Of a stretch of 32,329 nt of DNA, positions 1 to 6,776 are shown piece by piece. Source of the stretch: Pseudomonadales bacterium (GTDB taxonomy: Bacteria > Pseudomonadota > Gammaproteobacteria > Pseudomonadales > Azotimanducaceae); contig JADHNT010000023.1 of the NCBI GenBank assembly GCA_016779385.1, positions 1 to 32,329 on the forward strand. The letters are read 5' to 3'. The translations under genes were made by a program, and so were the position numbers. Under the pieces are notes generated by a model that saw nothing but the letters and a program-made list of their open reading frames with translations, did not search any database and was not told the origin of the DNA. The stretch's first letter is position 1. Every line of letters begins with the position of its first letter.

Positions 1-1312
1 GGGCCGCCAGGGCTAGGAGGGCGGCATCCTCCCCCTCCGAGCGAGCAAGGGTGATCCCAAAGGGCAGCCCCACATCCGTGTGCCCCGTGGGCACGGCCAG
101 GCCGCAATAGCCCAGCAAATTCATAAAGTTCGTCCAGGTACCCAGCCGGGAATTTAAACCCACGGGGTCCGCGGCCGCCTCGTCCTGGGTGTACAGACCG
201 GGCACGGTGGGCAGGAGCATGGCCTCCGTGTCCGCGATAGCGTCGGCAAGGGCGTGCCCCAGGGTCTTGAGCTTGGCAAAGGCGGCGAAGGCCTCCGTCG
301 CCCTAAACGCCGCTGCGGGTTCGACGATGGCGCGGGTCACGGGAAAGAGGGACTCCGGTGCGCTTTCGAGGATAGGCGCCACCACGGCGTAGCGCTCAGC
401 CACCCAAGGCCCTTCGTACAAGAGCCGCCCGGCCGCGAGCAGGGGCTCGGCATCAAAGGGCACGAGGGTGAAGCCTGCCGCCTCCGCCTGCGCCAGCGCC
501 TCATCCCACAGGGCGAGGCTATAGGCCCCATCCAAGGCCACCTGTTCCCGGAGGGGGACGGCCAGGCGCCCCCGCCCAGCGCCAGGCACGGGGCGCAGCC
601 CTGGCAGCCACGCCTGCTGCGTAACATCGGCGGGATCATGGCTACCGGCCACCTCAGCAACCGCAGCCAGGGTTTCTAAATCGGGAGCAAAAATGCTCAC
701 GCAGTCGAGGCTTTCGCATGCCGGCACCACCCCCTTCGTGCTTAAGAGCCCTCGGGAGGGCTTGAAGCCATAGAGGCCGTTAAAGGCCGCGGGCACCCGC
801 CCAGACCCAGCGGTGTCGGTCCCGAGGGAGAAGGCCACATGGCCGCGACCGAGGGCCACGGCAGACCCGGAGCTTGAGCCACCGCTAAGGTAGGCGGGAT
901 CGACGCTATTTAAGCAGGGGCCGGAAAAGGCGCGGGTGCCTACGAGGCCCGTCGCAAACTGATCCAGATGGGTTTTCCCTAGGGGAATGGCGCCGGCGTT
1001 GATAAGGGCCTGCACCACCGGCGCCGACTCGGAGGGGGCATGGGCAAAGGCCTCGCAGCCCGCGGTGGTTGGGAGCCCAGCAACGTCGATATTGTCCTTC
1101 ACCGCAAAGGGCACACCCCACAGGGGCCCCCGGGGCCGGGTCTCCAGCGCCGCCACATAGGCCTCCAACTGCGTCTCGGACAGCACCGTAATCCAAGCGT
1201 TAAACGACCGATCTTCGGTAATACGGGCCAGGCAGTCGGTGAGGAGGGTCCGGGGTGCGACCCCCGCAGCATAGGCACGGGAAACGGCAGCGAGGGAAAG
1301 ACGTTCAGCCAT
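1..1312 (-). CDS. atzF: Allophanate hydrolase, amidase domain (3' part outside window)
   Basis: Amidase-signature hydrolase that cleaves allophanate to ammonia and CO2, the last step of urea/guanidine carboxylase pathways. About 437 N-terminal residues are visible and the frame stays open to the window edge, so the C-terminal domain typical of roughly 600-residue allophanate hydrolases would lie outside. The Ser-cisSer-Lys triad can be read: Lys72 in the motif VKDNIDVAG, cis-Ser near 147 in SGGSSSGSA, and nucleophile Ser170 in GTDTAGSGR. The start ATG is at 1312-1310 and overlaps the 3' end of the Rieske gene by 8 bp, so the two are probably translationally coupled. The allophanate hydrolase call rests on the family sequence and on the carboxylase genes across the divergent promoter. 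Another amidase of the family cannot be fully excluded without the C-terminus. Confidence 0.85.
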   Translation of the reverse strand, partial: MAERLSLAAVSRAYAAGVAPRTLLTDCLARITEDRSFNAWITVLSETQLEAYVAALETRPRGPLWGVPFAVKDNIDVAGLPTTAGCEAFAHAPSESAPVVQALINAGAIPLGKTHLDQFATGLVGTRAFSGPCLNSVDPAYLSGGSSSGSAVALGRGHVAFSLGTDTAGSGRVPAAFNGLYGFKPSRGLLSTKGVVPACESLDCVSIFAPDLETLAAVAEVAGSHDPADVTQQAWLPGLRPVPGAGRGRLAVPLREQVALDGAYSLALWDEALAQAEAAGFTLVPFDAEPLLAAGRLLYEGPWVAERYAVVAPILESAPESLFPVTRAIVEPAAAFRATEAFAAFAKLKTLGHALADAIADTEAMLLPTVPGLYTQDEAAADPVGLNSRLGTWTNFMNLLGYCGLAVPTGHTDVGLPFGITLARSEGEDAALLALAA

Positions 1313-2417
1313 GGGGAATCGACTCCAGGAGGGACGCTGGAGCCAGCGCCCTCAGTAGGTGGTGGTGAAAATGGGCGATGGCCGCTTCCCAAGGCTGGGC
1401 AAGGGGGCCCGGACGGAAGCGATCTCCGGCCATGGCACGCTGAAGCCCTTCGATCATGACGATGTCCTCGTCCTTGGTAATCGCGTTAAAGGCCGCCATA
1501 GTTTCCCGAGGGTCGCCACCAGGAACCCCGTAAAGCGCAAGCTCCAGTACCGTTTCCCCCGGACCCTGGGGGACGAGGGTGCCGGTCATGAAGAAGCGCT
1601 CCCCGGAGAAGAGCAAAAGATTGGGAAAGAGGTAGTGGGCGCCGATACCCTTCAGCGCCGGCTCAGCGACCGCCAGGCTTGGGAGGGGCGCCAGCGTTTC
1701 ATCCACGCCCCCAAAGCCCGCAGCCTCCGCATCGTCGCGGTGAGTTTCAAAGGACAGCCAGTGCGGGCCCGCCTGGGTGATTTGCCCCCGGGGATGATCA
1801 AAAGCCCCCAAGGTGTTTTCGTGCAAATGCCAGAGATGCAACCAATCCACGTGGTTTTCGACGTAGAGCTTCCAGTTGGCCGCAAAGGGCACGCGCTCTT
1901 CATGAAGCAGGGACAAGGTCCCCGGGGCGAAGGGCTCAAGGGCCGGCGCCGTTCCTGCAAGGGCCGCCTCCAAAGTTTGCGCAGGCTCGGGATCGGGGTG
2001 GGCAAAGAGCAGGCCATGCCATTCCCCCACGGCGGCGGGAAACAGCCCCAGCGCCTCCCGGTCCAAATCGGGGAAGGCTTCCCCCTGGGGCACCCCGCGC
2101 AGGCGCCCATCCAAGCCAAAGCTCCAGCGATGATAGGGACAGGTCAGGGACGCGCAGCGCCCGGACCCTTCCTTTAGGGGCGCGCCACGGTGGCGGCAGA
2201 GGTTGTGGAAGGCGCGCAGCACCCCGCGCTGATCGCGCACAAGCACTAGGCTATCGAGCCCCACCTGCACCACGCAAAAGGAACCCGGGGCCTCGAGCGC
2301 CGACGAATGGGCGACGAAGTTCCAGTGGGCTCCGAAAACCCAGCGCTGCTCCGCCGCGAACCAGCGGTCTTCACGAAAGGCCTCGGGCGGCAGGTCGTAA
2401 ACGGGGGCCGTAGCCAT
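1305..2417 (-). CDS. Rieske [2Fe-2S] mononuclear iron oxygenase, alpha subunit
   Basis: Terminal oxygenase of the aromatic-ring-hydroxylating/N-demethylating Rieske family, 370 residues. The Rieske cluster ligands are clear: CRHRG (Cys74, His76) and CPYHRW (Cys93, His96). The catalytic domain shows the NWK motif followed by N-x2-D-x2-H-x4-H (Asn188, Asp191, His194, His199), which gives the bridging Asp and two iron-binding His. The ATG at 2417 is preferred over an in-frame TTG two codons upstream because a GAAGCGAG ribosome-binding site lies 7 nt before it. The gene overlaps the allophanate hydrolase gene and shares a divergent promoter region with the ABC transporter/carboxylase operon. No reductase or ferredoxin partner gene is in the window. 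The substrate is unknown; N-demethylation of a methylated guanidine or similar compound is my inference from context. Confidence 0.9.
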   Translation of the reverse strand: MATAPVYDLPPEAFREDRWFAAEQRWVFGAHWNFVAHSSALEAPGSFCVVQVGLDSLVLVRDQRGVLRAFHNLCRHRGAPLKEGSGRCASLTCPYHRWSFGLDGRLRGVPQGEAFPDLDREALGLFPAAVGEWHGLLFAHPDPEPAQTLEAALAGTAPALEPFAPGTLSLLHEERVPFAANWKLYVENHVDWLHLWHLHENTLGAFDHPRGQITQAGPHWLSFETHRDDAEAAGFGGVDETLAPLPSLAVAEPALKGIGAHYLFPNLLLFSGERFFMTGTLVPQGPGETVLELALYGVPGGDPRETMAAFNAITKDEDIVMIEGLQRAMAGDRFRPGPLAQPWEAAIAHFHHHLLRALAPASLLESIPHG

Positions 2418-2469
2418 GGACAAACTCGCTTCTTATTCAGATAGGAGCCGGAGCACATCGGCAGGACTG

Positions 2470-2487
2470 AAGCAAAGACCGTTCCGC
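2470..2487 (-). promoter_or_regulatory. Putative sigma-54 promoter for Rieske-atzF operon
   Basis: Read on the minus strand, GCGGAACGGTCTTTGCT has GG and GC separated by exactly 10 nt (GG at 2485-2484, GC at 2473-2472), as in -24/-12 promoters. The -12 half TTTGCT is a good match and the -24 half has GGAA instead of GGCA. Transcription would start near 2460, about 40 nt before the ATG at 2417. Confidence 0.4.
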
Positions 2488-2552
2488 TTATCCCAAGCGC
2501 GAGCGGCACTGGGCGTCGCAACATATGGATGCGCGAGCCTTCCTCAACGGCC

Positions 2553-2567
2553 GCACTGAATTGGCGC
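2553..2567. promoter_or_regulatory. Possible NtrC-type enhancer dyad
   Basis: GCACTGAATTGGCGC resembles the NtrC half-site arrangement GCACC-N5-GGTGC with one mismatch in each arm. It sits in the divergent gap about 65 bp from the leftward and 95 bp from the rightward sigma-54-like elements, a normal place for an enhancer site. The match is imperfect, so this is tentative. Confidence 0.25.
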
Positions 2568-2663
2568 GCAGCCTCACCGAGAAAAAGCACGCTGCACAAA
2601 GGAAGGGCATTGCGATCGAACCGTTTTGGCGCACGGCCCCTAAGGTTCGGGAGGAGGGAAAAC

Positions 2664-2680
2664 TTGGCAAAACCCTTGCT
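2664..2680 (+). promoter_or_regulatory. Putative sigma-54 promoter for ABC transporter-carboxylase operon
   Basis: TTGGCAAAACCCTTGCT matches the sigma-54 consensus (TTGGCA-N6-TTGCW) very well, with GG at 2666-2667 and GC at 2678-2679, exactly 10 nt apart. The predicted start is near 2691. It leaves a leader of about 37 nt with an AAAGGTG ribosome-binding site at 2714-2720 before the ATG at 2728. Confidence 0.6.
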
Positions 2681-2727
2681 TAGGTCCTTTGGATGCGTTC
2701 CCTGTGCTTCGCTAAAGGTGCTTCACC

Positions 2728-3810
2728 ATGCGACATGCCCACCGCCCCTTTTTCCGATACCCGCGCCTACGCGGCGCCTTCGCGGCCGCGGTCTTTTTCC
2801 TACTGACGCCCTGGGGCTTGGCTGAAGATCGCCCCACCTTTCGCCTCGCCTGGTCCATTTACGTGGGCTGGGCCCCCTGGGACTACGCCGAACAAACGGG
2901 AATTTTGAAGAAATGGGCAGACCGCTACGGCATCGACATCCAGCTGGTACAGGTCAACGACTACATTGAGTCCATCAACCAATACACCGCGGGGCAATTC
3001 GACGCCGTCACCGCGACCAACATGGACATCCTCACCATTGCCGCCGCCAGCGGCGTGGAAAGCACTGCGGTGATCGTCGGCGATTACTCCGATGGCAATG
3101 ACGGCATCATTCTTCGCGAGGGCCAGAACCTCGCAGATATCGAGGGCGAGCGGGTCCATCTCGTCGAGCTTTCCGTTTCCCACTATCTCCTTGCCCGGGC
3201 GCTTGAGGGCCTTGGGCTGCGCGAGCAGGACGTGGAGATCGTCAACATGGCCGAGGCGGACCTGGTCGCTGCTTGGGCCGGCGGCACCGTCCCCGCCGTG
3301 GTCACCTGGAACCCCATGCTCATGCAGCTGAAGGACCAGTCCGATACAGCGCTGGTCTTCGACTCCAGCACCCTCCCTGGGGAAATCCTCGATCTTACGG
3401 TGGCCAAGAGCACGGTCCTTGAGTCTCACCCGGAGTTCGGCCACGCCCTAGCCGGCGCGTGGTACGAAACCCTCGCCCATCTGCAATCGGAGCAGCGGGG
3501 GGAGGCCGTGGCCGCCATGGCCGCGGTGACGGGCACGGACAGCGCAAGCTTCGAGCGCCAGCTGGCTACCACCCACCTCTTTGCCACGCCCACAGAAGCG
3601 CTGAGCTTTGTGCGCAGTGACGCGCCGCGAAAAATCATGCAGTCCGTTGCCGAGTTCAGCTGGTCCCACGGCCTCTACGGGCCCTTCGCCCCGGACCCGG
3701 GCTTTGTCGGCATGACCTTCGGGGATGGTTCGACCTGGGGCGATAGCCGCAACACGCAGCTGCACTTTTCCCCAGCCTTCATGGCCGAGGCTGCGGAGGC
3801 CGGCCTCTAG
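2728..3810 (+). CDS. ABC transporter periplasmic binding protein, urea carboxylase-associated type
   Basis: Secreted solute-binding protein of the NitT/TauT (nitrate/sulfonate/taurine-like) class, 360 residues, in the subfamily found next to urea/guanidine carboxylases. The N-terminus has a basic stretch then a hydrophobic segment ending near LTPWGLAED, a plausible signal peptide of about 32 residues. The mature start, FRLAWSIYVGWAPWDYAEQTGIL, is typical of the family. It is the first gene after the sigma-54-like promoter and is followed 11 bp later by the permease gene. By context it captures guanidine or a related urea-like nitrogen compound in the periplasm; the ligand cannot be read from sequence. 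Confidence 0.88.
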   Translation: MRHAHRPFFRYPRLRGAFAAAVFFLLTPWGLAEDRPTFRLAWSIYVGWAPWDYAEQTGILKKWADRYGIDIQLVQVNDYIESINQYTAGQFDAVTATNMDILTIAAASGVESTAVIVGDYSDGNDGIILREGQNLADIEGERVHLVELSVSHYLLARALEGLGLREQDVEIVNMAEADLVAAWAGGTVPAVVTWNPMLMQLKDQSDTALVFDSSTLPGEILDLTVAKSTVLESHPEFGHALAGAWYETLAHLQSEQRGEAVAAMAAVTGTDSASFERQLATTHLFATPTEALSFVRSDAPRKIMQSVAEFSWSHGLYGPFAPDPGFVGMTFGDGSTWGDSRNTQLHFSPAFMAEAAEAGL

Positions 3811-3821
3811 CCCCCCTAGCC

Positions 3822-4643
3822 ATGCGCCGCTTGCTTAACCTCCAGCCCCGCCGCCCCCTTCGCCTTGCGCTTTTTTTGGCGCCCGTCGCGGCGATGCTCG
3901 TGACCTACCTCGCCTTCTCTGACGCACGGCTGGCAGAAAATCCGCAGGATCGGCTCCTACCCGCGTTTTCCACCATGGGCGATACGCTGCTGCGCATGGC
4001 CATGGAGCCCGACCGGCGCTCCGGTGATTTATTGTTTTGGTTAGACACGGGCGTCAGCCTCCAGCGTTTGGCCTTGGGCGTCTGCCTTGGAGCCCTCACA
4101 GCCTTGATGCTTGGAGTCGCCTCCGGCCTTATTCCCCTCGCTGGGGCCAGCCTCTCGCCCCTGCTGGCCATCATCGCCATGGTGCCGCCCCTGGCCATCC
4201 TTCCGATTCTGCTCATTGCCTTCGGAGTGGGCGAGCTGGCGAAGGTGATGCTCATTGCCATCGGAGTTGCACCCTTTATCGCCCGGGAACTGGAGGGGCG
4301 AGTGCGCGAGTTGCCCCGGGAGCAGCTGATTAAGGCCCAAACCCTCGGCGCCGGCACCTGGCTGACCCTATGGTATGTCGTGCTCCCGCAAATCCTGCCT
4401 CGGCTCTTCGATGCGGTGCGCCTGTCCCTCGGCGCCGCCTGGCTCTTTCTGATTGCGGCGGAAGCGATCGCCTCCACGGAGGGGCTCGGCTATCGCATCT
4501 TCCTGATGCGCCGCTACCTTGCCATGGACCTCATACTTCCCTACGTCGCTTGGATGACCGGTCTCGCCTGGTTCCTCGATTACGCCCTCCGAGCGCTCAA
4601 CCGTCGCCTCTTTCCCTGGTACGGCGCTGAGGCGGGACGATGA
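3822..4643 (+). CDS. ABC transporter permease, NitT/TauT type
   Basis: Inner-membrane permease of 273 residues with about six hydrophobic segments. The first lies near residues 15-32, a long loop follows, then several between about 80 and 250. The coupling-helix (EAA-type) motif is visible as LIKAQTLGAGTWLTLWYVVLPQI, which contacts the ATPase. The gene follows the binding protein by 11 bp and its stop overlaps the ATPase start (ATGA at 4640-4643), so the three genes form one transport unit. The likely substrate is the guanidine-like compound fed to the carboxylase downstream. BPD_transp_1-family membership is secure; the substrate is inferred. Confidence 0.9.
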   Translation: MRRLLNLQPRRPLRLALFLAPVAAMLVTYLAFSDARLAENPQDRLLPAFSTMGDTLLRMAMEPDRRSGDLLFWLDTGVSLQRLALGVCLGALTALMLGVASGLIPLAGASLSPLLAIIAMVPPLAILPILLIAFGVGELAKVMLIAIGVAPFIARELEGRVRELPREQLIKAQTLGAGTWLTLWYVVLPQILPRLFDAVRLSLGAAWLFLIAAEAIASTEGLGYRIFLMRRYLAMDLILPYVAWMTGLAWFLDYALRALNRRLFPWYGAEAGR

Positions 4644-5401
4644 GCGAACTGACTCTAAAAAACGTGGGCATGCGCTATGGCGATACGGTGGTGCTTGAGC
4701 GCCTGAATCTGATCCTCGACTCAGGCACCTTCTGCGCCGTGGTGGGTGCCAGTGGGGCGGGGAAAAGCACTTTCCTGAAATTGCTACTAAGCGAGCTTCA
4801 GCCCACGGAAGGGTCCATCACGCTGGGGGGCCGTCCCCTGCCCCAAGAGCCGGGCCCGGAACGCGGCGTGGTCTATCAGCGCTATTCCGTCTTTCCCCAC
4901 CTCACGGCCCTAGAAAACATTTGCTTTGGTTTAGAGCGTACGCAAGGGAACGCCCTGTTCGGGCGAACCTGGGGGGCCAAGCACCGCGTCCTTCGCACCG
5001 AGGCCAGGGATCTGCTTGAAGCGGTGGGTCTCACCGCCGCCGCAGATCGCTACCCCGGCGCCCTCTCCGGCGGCATGCAGCAGCGCCTGGCCCTCGCCCA
5101 AACCCTCGCCCTGAAGCCCGAGCTGCTCCTTTTGGATGAACCCTTCGGCGCCCTGGATCCGGGGAACAAGCAGACCGCTCACGCGCTGCTCAAACAGCTA
5201 TGGGCCGAGCGCGGTATGACCGTGGTGATGGTCACTCACGATCTGAGCGAGGCCTTTACCCTGGGCACCCGGGTGCTGGTGCTCGACAAGGTGCGGGAGG
5301 ACCCGCACAGCCCGGAACGCTTCGGCGCCTCTATTACCTACGACCTTCCCGTGGACCGCAGCGCCCCGCTCAGGGCGGCTTCGGTCCCGCCCGTCTCCTA
5401 G
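4640..5401 (+). CDS. ABC transporter ATP-binding protein
   Basis: Cytoplasmic ATPase of the NitT/TauT importer, 253 residues. Walker A is GASGAGKST (residues 36-44), the Q-loop is at VVYQRYSVFPHL (Gln80), the ABC signature is LSGGMQQ (142-148), Walker B is LLLLDEP (162-168) and the H-loop His200 is in VTHDLSEAF. All catalytic elements are intact. The start ATG overlaps the permease stop by 4 bp. It powers import for the operon and is followed 8 bp later by the first DUF1989 gene. Confidence 0.93.
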   Translation: MSELTLKNVGMRYGDTVVLERLNLILDSGTFCAVVGASGAGKSTFLKLLLSELQPTEGSITLGGRPLPQEPGPERGVVYQRYSVFPHLTALENICFGLERTQGNALFGRTWGAKHRVLRTEARDLLEAVGLTAAADRYPGALSGGMQQRLALAQTLALKPELLLLDEPFGALDPGNKQTAHALLKQLWAERGMTVVMVTHDLSEAFTLGTRVLVLDKVREDPHSPERFGASITYDLPVDRSAPLRAASVPPVS

Positions 5402-5409
5402 GAGCCCCC

Positions 5410-6150
5410 ATGACATCGAACGCCTTTTTGCTTGAGGAACGCATCCCCGCGGGATGCCATCACGCGCTACTACTGAAACGCGGCTACGCTCTACGCCTTA
5501 CCGATCTCTCCGGCGACGGCAATGTGGGCCTGCTCGCCTTCAACGCCGACGAGCGCAGCGAACGCTACAACATGGCGGACACGCTGAAGGCCCAGCACAC
5601 CCATAAGCTTACCCTGGGCAATGTCCTCTACTCCGACATGGGACGGCCCCTGCTCTCCATCATGGGGGATAGCTTCGGCTGGCATGACACGATCTGTGGC
5701 ACCACCAATGCGGCCATGATCGAGGCCACCTACGGCCTGAACGATTTCCAACTGACGCGCAACGGTTACTACCGAAACGGAAGGGACGGCTTCCTCATGG
5801 AGCTCGGTCGCTGGGGCCTGGGCCGTCGGGACCTTGTGCCCAACGCCAACTTCTTTAGCACCGTAGCCGTCGACAACGAGGGCAACATCGCCCTCTCCGA
5901 GGCCAGCTATCAGCCCGGCGCCTGGGTCGAGCTTCGCGCCGAGCTGAACGTTCTCGTGATCCTCAGCACGGCCCCCCACCCCCTTCGGGAGGGGCCTGCC
6001 TATCCCGAGGGGGACATCGAAGCCGGAGTATTCTGGGCCGGAGAGGTCCCCGCTTCGGACATCTGCCGCACCGCCTGCGGCGAGAACCAACGGGGCTTCG
6101 AGAACGCGGAAGCCTGGTTTGCCCTACCGGACGGAGGCCCCAGGGCATGA
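5410..6150 (+). CDS. DUF1989 urea carboxylase-associated protein 2 (probable carboxyguanidine deiminase subunit)
   Basis: DUF1989 protein of 246 residues, the longer of a tandem pair. Such pairs beside urea-carboxylase-like enzymes have been shown in other bacteria to form carboxyguanidine deiminase, which converts carboxyguanidine to allophanate and ammonia. Conserved features include LRLTDLSGDGNVGLLAFNA near the N-terminus, DTICGTTNAAM in the middle and the Cys pair of DICRTACGENQRGFENAEAW near the C-terminus, plausible metal ligands. The frame is open further upstream, but the ATG at 5410 has an AGGAG 5 nt before it and gives the family's normal N-terminus. The stop overlaps the next start (ATGA). 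Numbering as protein 2 follows length and is less certain than the family. Confidence 0.88.
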   Translation: MTSNAFLLEERIPAGCHHALLLKRGYALRLTDLSGDGNVGLLAFNADERSERYNMADTLKAQHTHKLTLGNVLYSDMGRPLLSIMGDSFGWHDTICGTTNAAMIEATYGLNDFQLTRNGYYRNGRDGFLMELGRWGLGRRDLVPNANFFSTVAVDNEGNIALSEASYQPGAWVELRAELNVLVILSTAPHPLREGPAYPEGDIEAGVFWAGEVPASDICRTACGENQRGFENAEAWFALPDGGPRA

Positions 6151-6761
6151 GCACCCTACTGCGTCAGGAAACCATACGTGCTGGCGACCCCTTCATGGCC
6201 CGCATCGACGCTGGGCAGCGGGTGCGCCTGGTCGATACGGAAGGCAATGAAGCCATCGACACGTTTTTCTTCAATGCCGAGGACCCGCGAGAGCGCTACT
6301 CCGCGGTGGATACGGTGCGACGGCAACGCAATGTTTACCTTACGACGGGCACGGAGCTGGTCTCCAACGAAGACCGCGCCATGCTCACCATTGTCGACGA
6401 CACTTGTGGCCGCCACGACACCCTAGGCGGCGCCTGCGCCTCGGAGAGCAACACGGTCCGCTATGCTCACGACCGAAAGTTCATGCACTCCTGCCGGGAT
6501 AACTTTCTGCTGGCGCTGCTGAACTGGAACGAAGATTTCAGCAAACGGGACCTGGGTCCGAACATCAACTTCTTCATGAACGTCCCCCTGTCGGCGGACG
6601 GGGGCCTACGCTTTGAGGATGGCATTTCCGGTCCGGGCAAGTACGTGGAGCTCGTGGCGCACATGGACGTCCTGATCCTCATTTCCAACTGCCCCCAATT
6701 GAACAATCCCTGCAGCGGCTTTAACCCCACCCCCGTGGAGTTCCTGCTCTGGGACGCTTAG
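6147..6761 (+). CDS. DUF1989 urea carboxylase-associated protein 1 (probable carboxyguanidine deiminase subunit)
   Basis: Second DUF1989 protein, 204 residues and paralogous to its upstream neighbour. Both share the fold markers R-x-V/L-x-L-x-D-x-x-G-x-x-A/G near residues 25-40 and the TGxxLxSxxxRxMLxIxxD region. Cysteine-rich motifs are visible: DTCGRHDTLGGACASES, then SNCPQLNNPCSGFNPTP at the C-terminus. In studied systems the two proteins act as a heteromer that deiminates carboxyguanidine. The start overlaps the upstream stop by 4 bp and the carboxylase gene begins 15 bp after its stop, so stoichiometric co-expression is likely. Confidence 0.9.
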   Translation: MSTLLRQETIRAGDPFMARIDAGQRVRLVDTEGNEAIDTFFFNAEDPRERYSAVDTVRRQRNVYLTTGTELVSNEDRAMLTIVDDTCGRHDTLGGACASESNTVRYAHDRKFMHSCRDNFLLALLNWNEDFSKRDLGPNINFFMNVPLSADGGLRFEDGISGPGKYVELVAHMDVLILISNCPQLNNPCSGFNPTPVEFLLWDA

Positions 6762-6776
6762 CACGGAGCCTTTTCT

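Noticed and set aside
1359-2177. Long open frame (272 codons) on the plus strand opposite the Rieske gene
   Set aside because: It lies wholly opposite a gene with complete Rieske and iron-binding motifs. Its translation shows no family pattern. Such mirror frames are frequent in GC-rich DNA.
2424-2727. Guanidine-I (ykkC) riboswitch
   Set aside because: No conserved ykkC segments could be read on either strand, and the predicted leader is too short.
2529-2825. 98-codon frame crossing the divergent promoter gap
   Set aside because: It covers the sigma-54-like site and the start of the binding-protein gene in a different frame and has no recognisable domain.
2728-5401. Urt-type urea ABC transporter
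   Set aside because: Only one permease and one ATPase are present, and the binding protein is of the NitT/TauT class, unlike the five-gene branched-chain-type Urt system.
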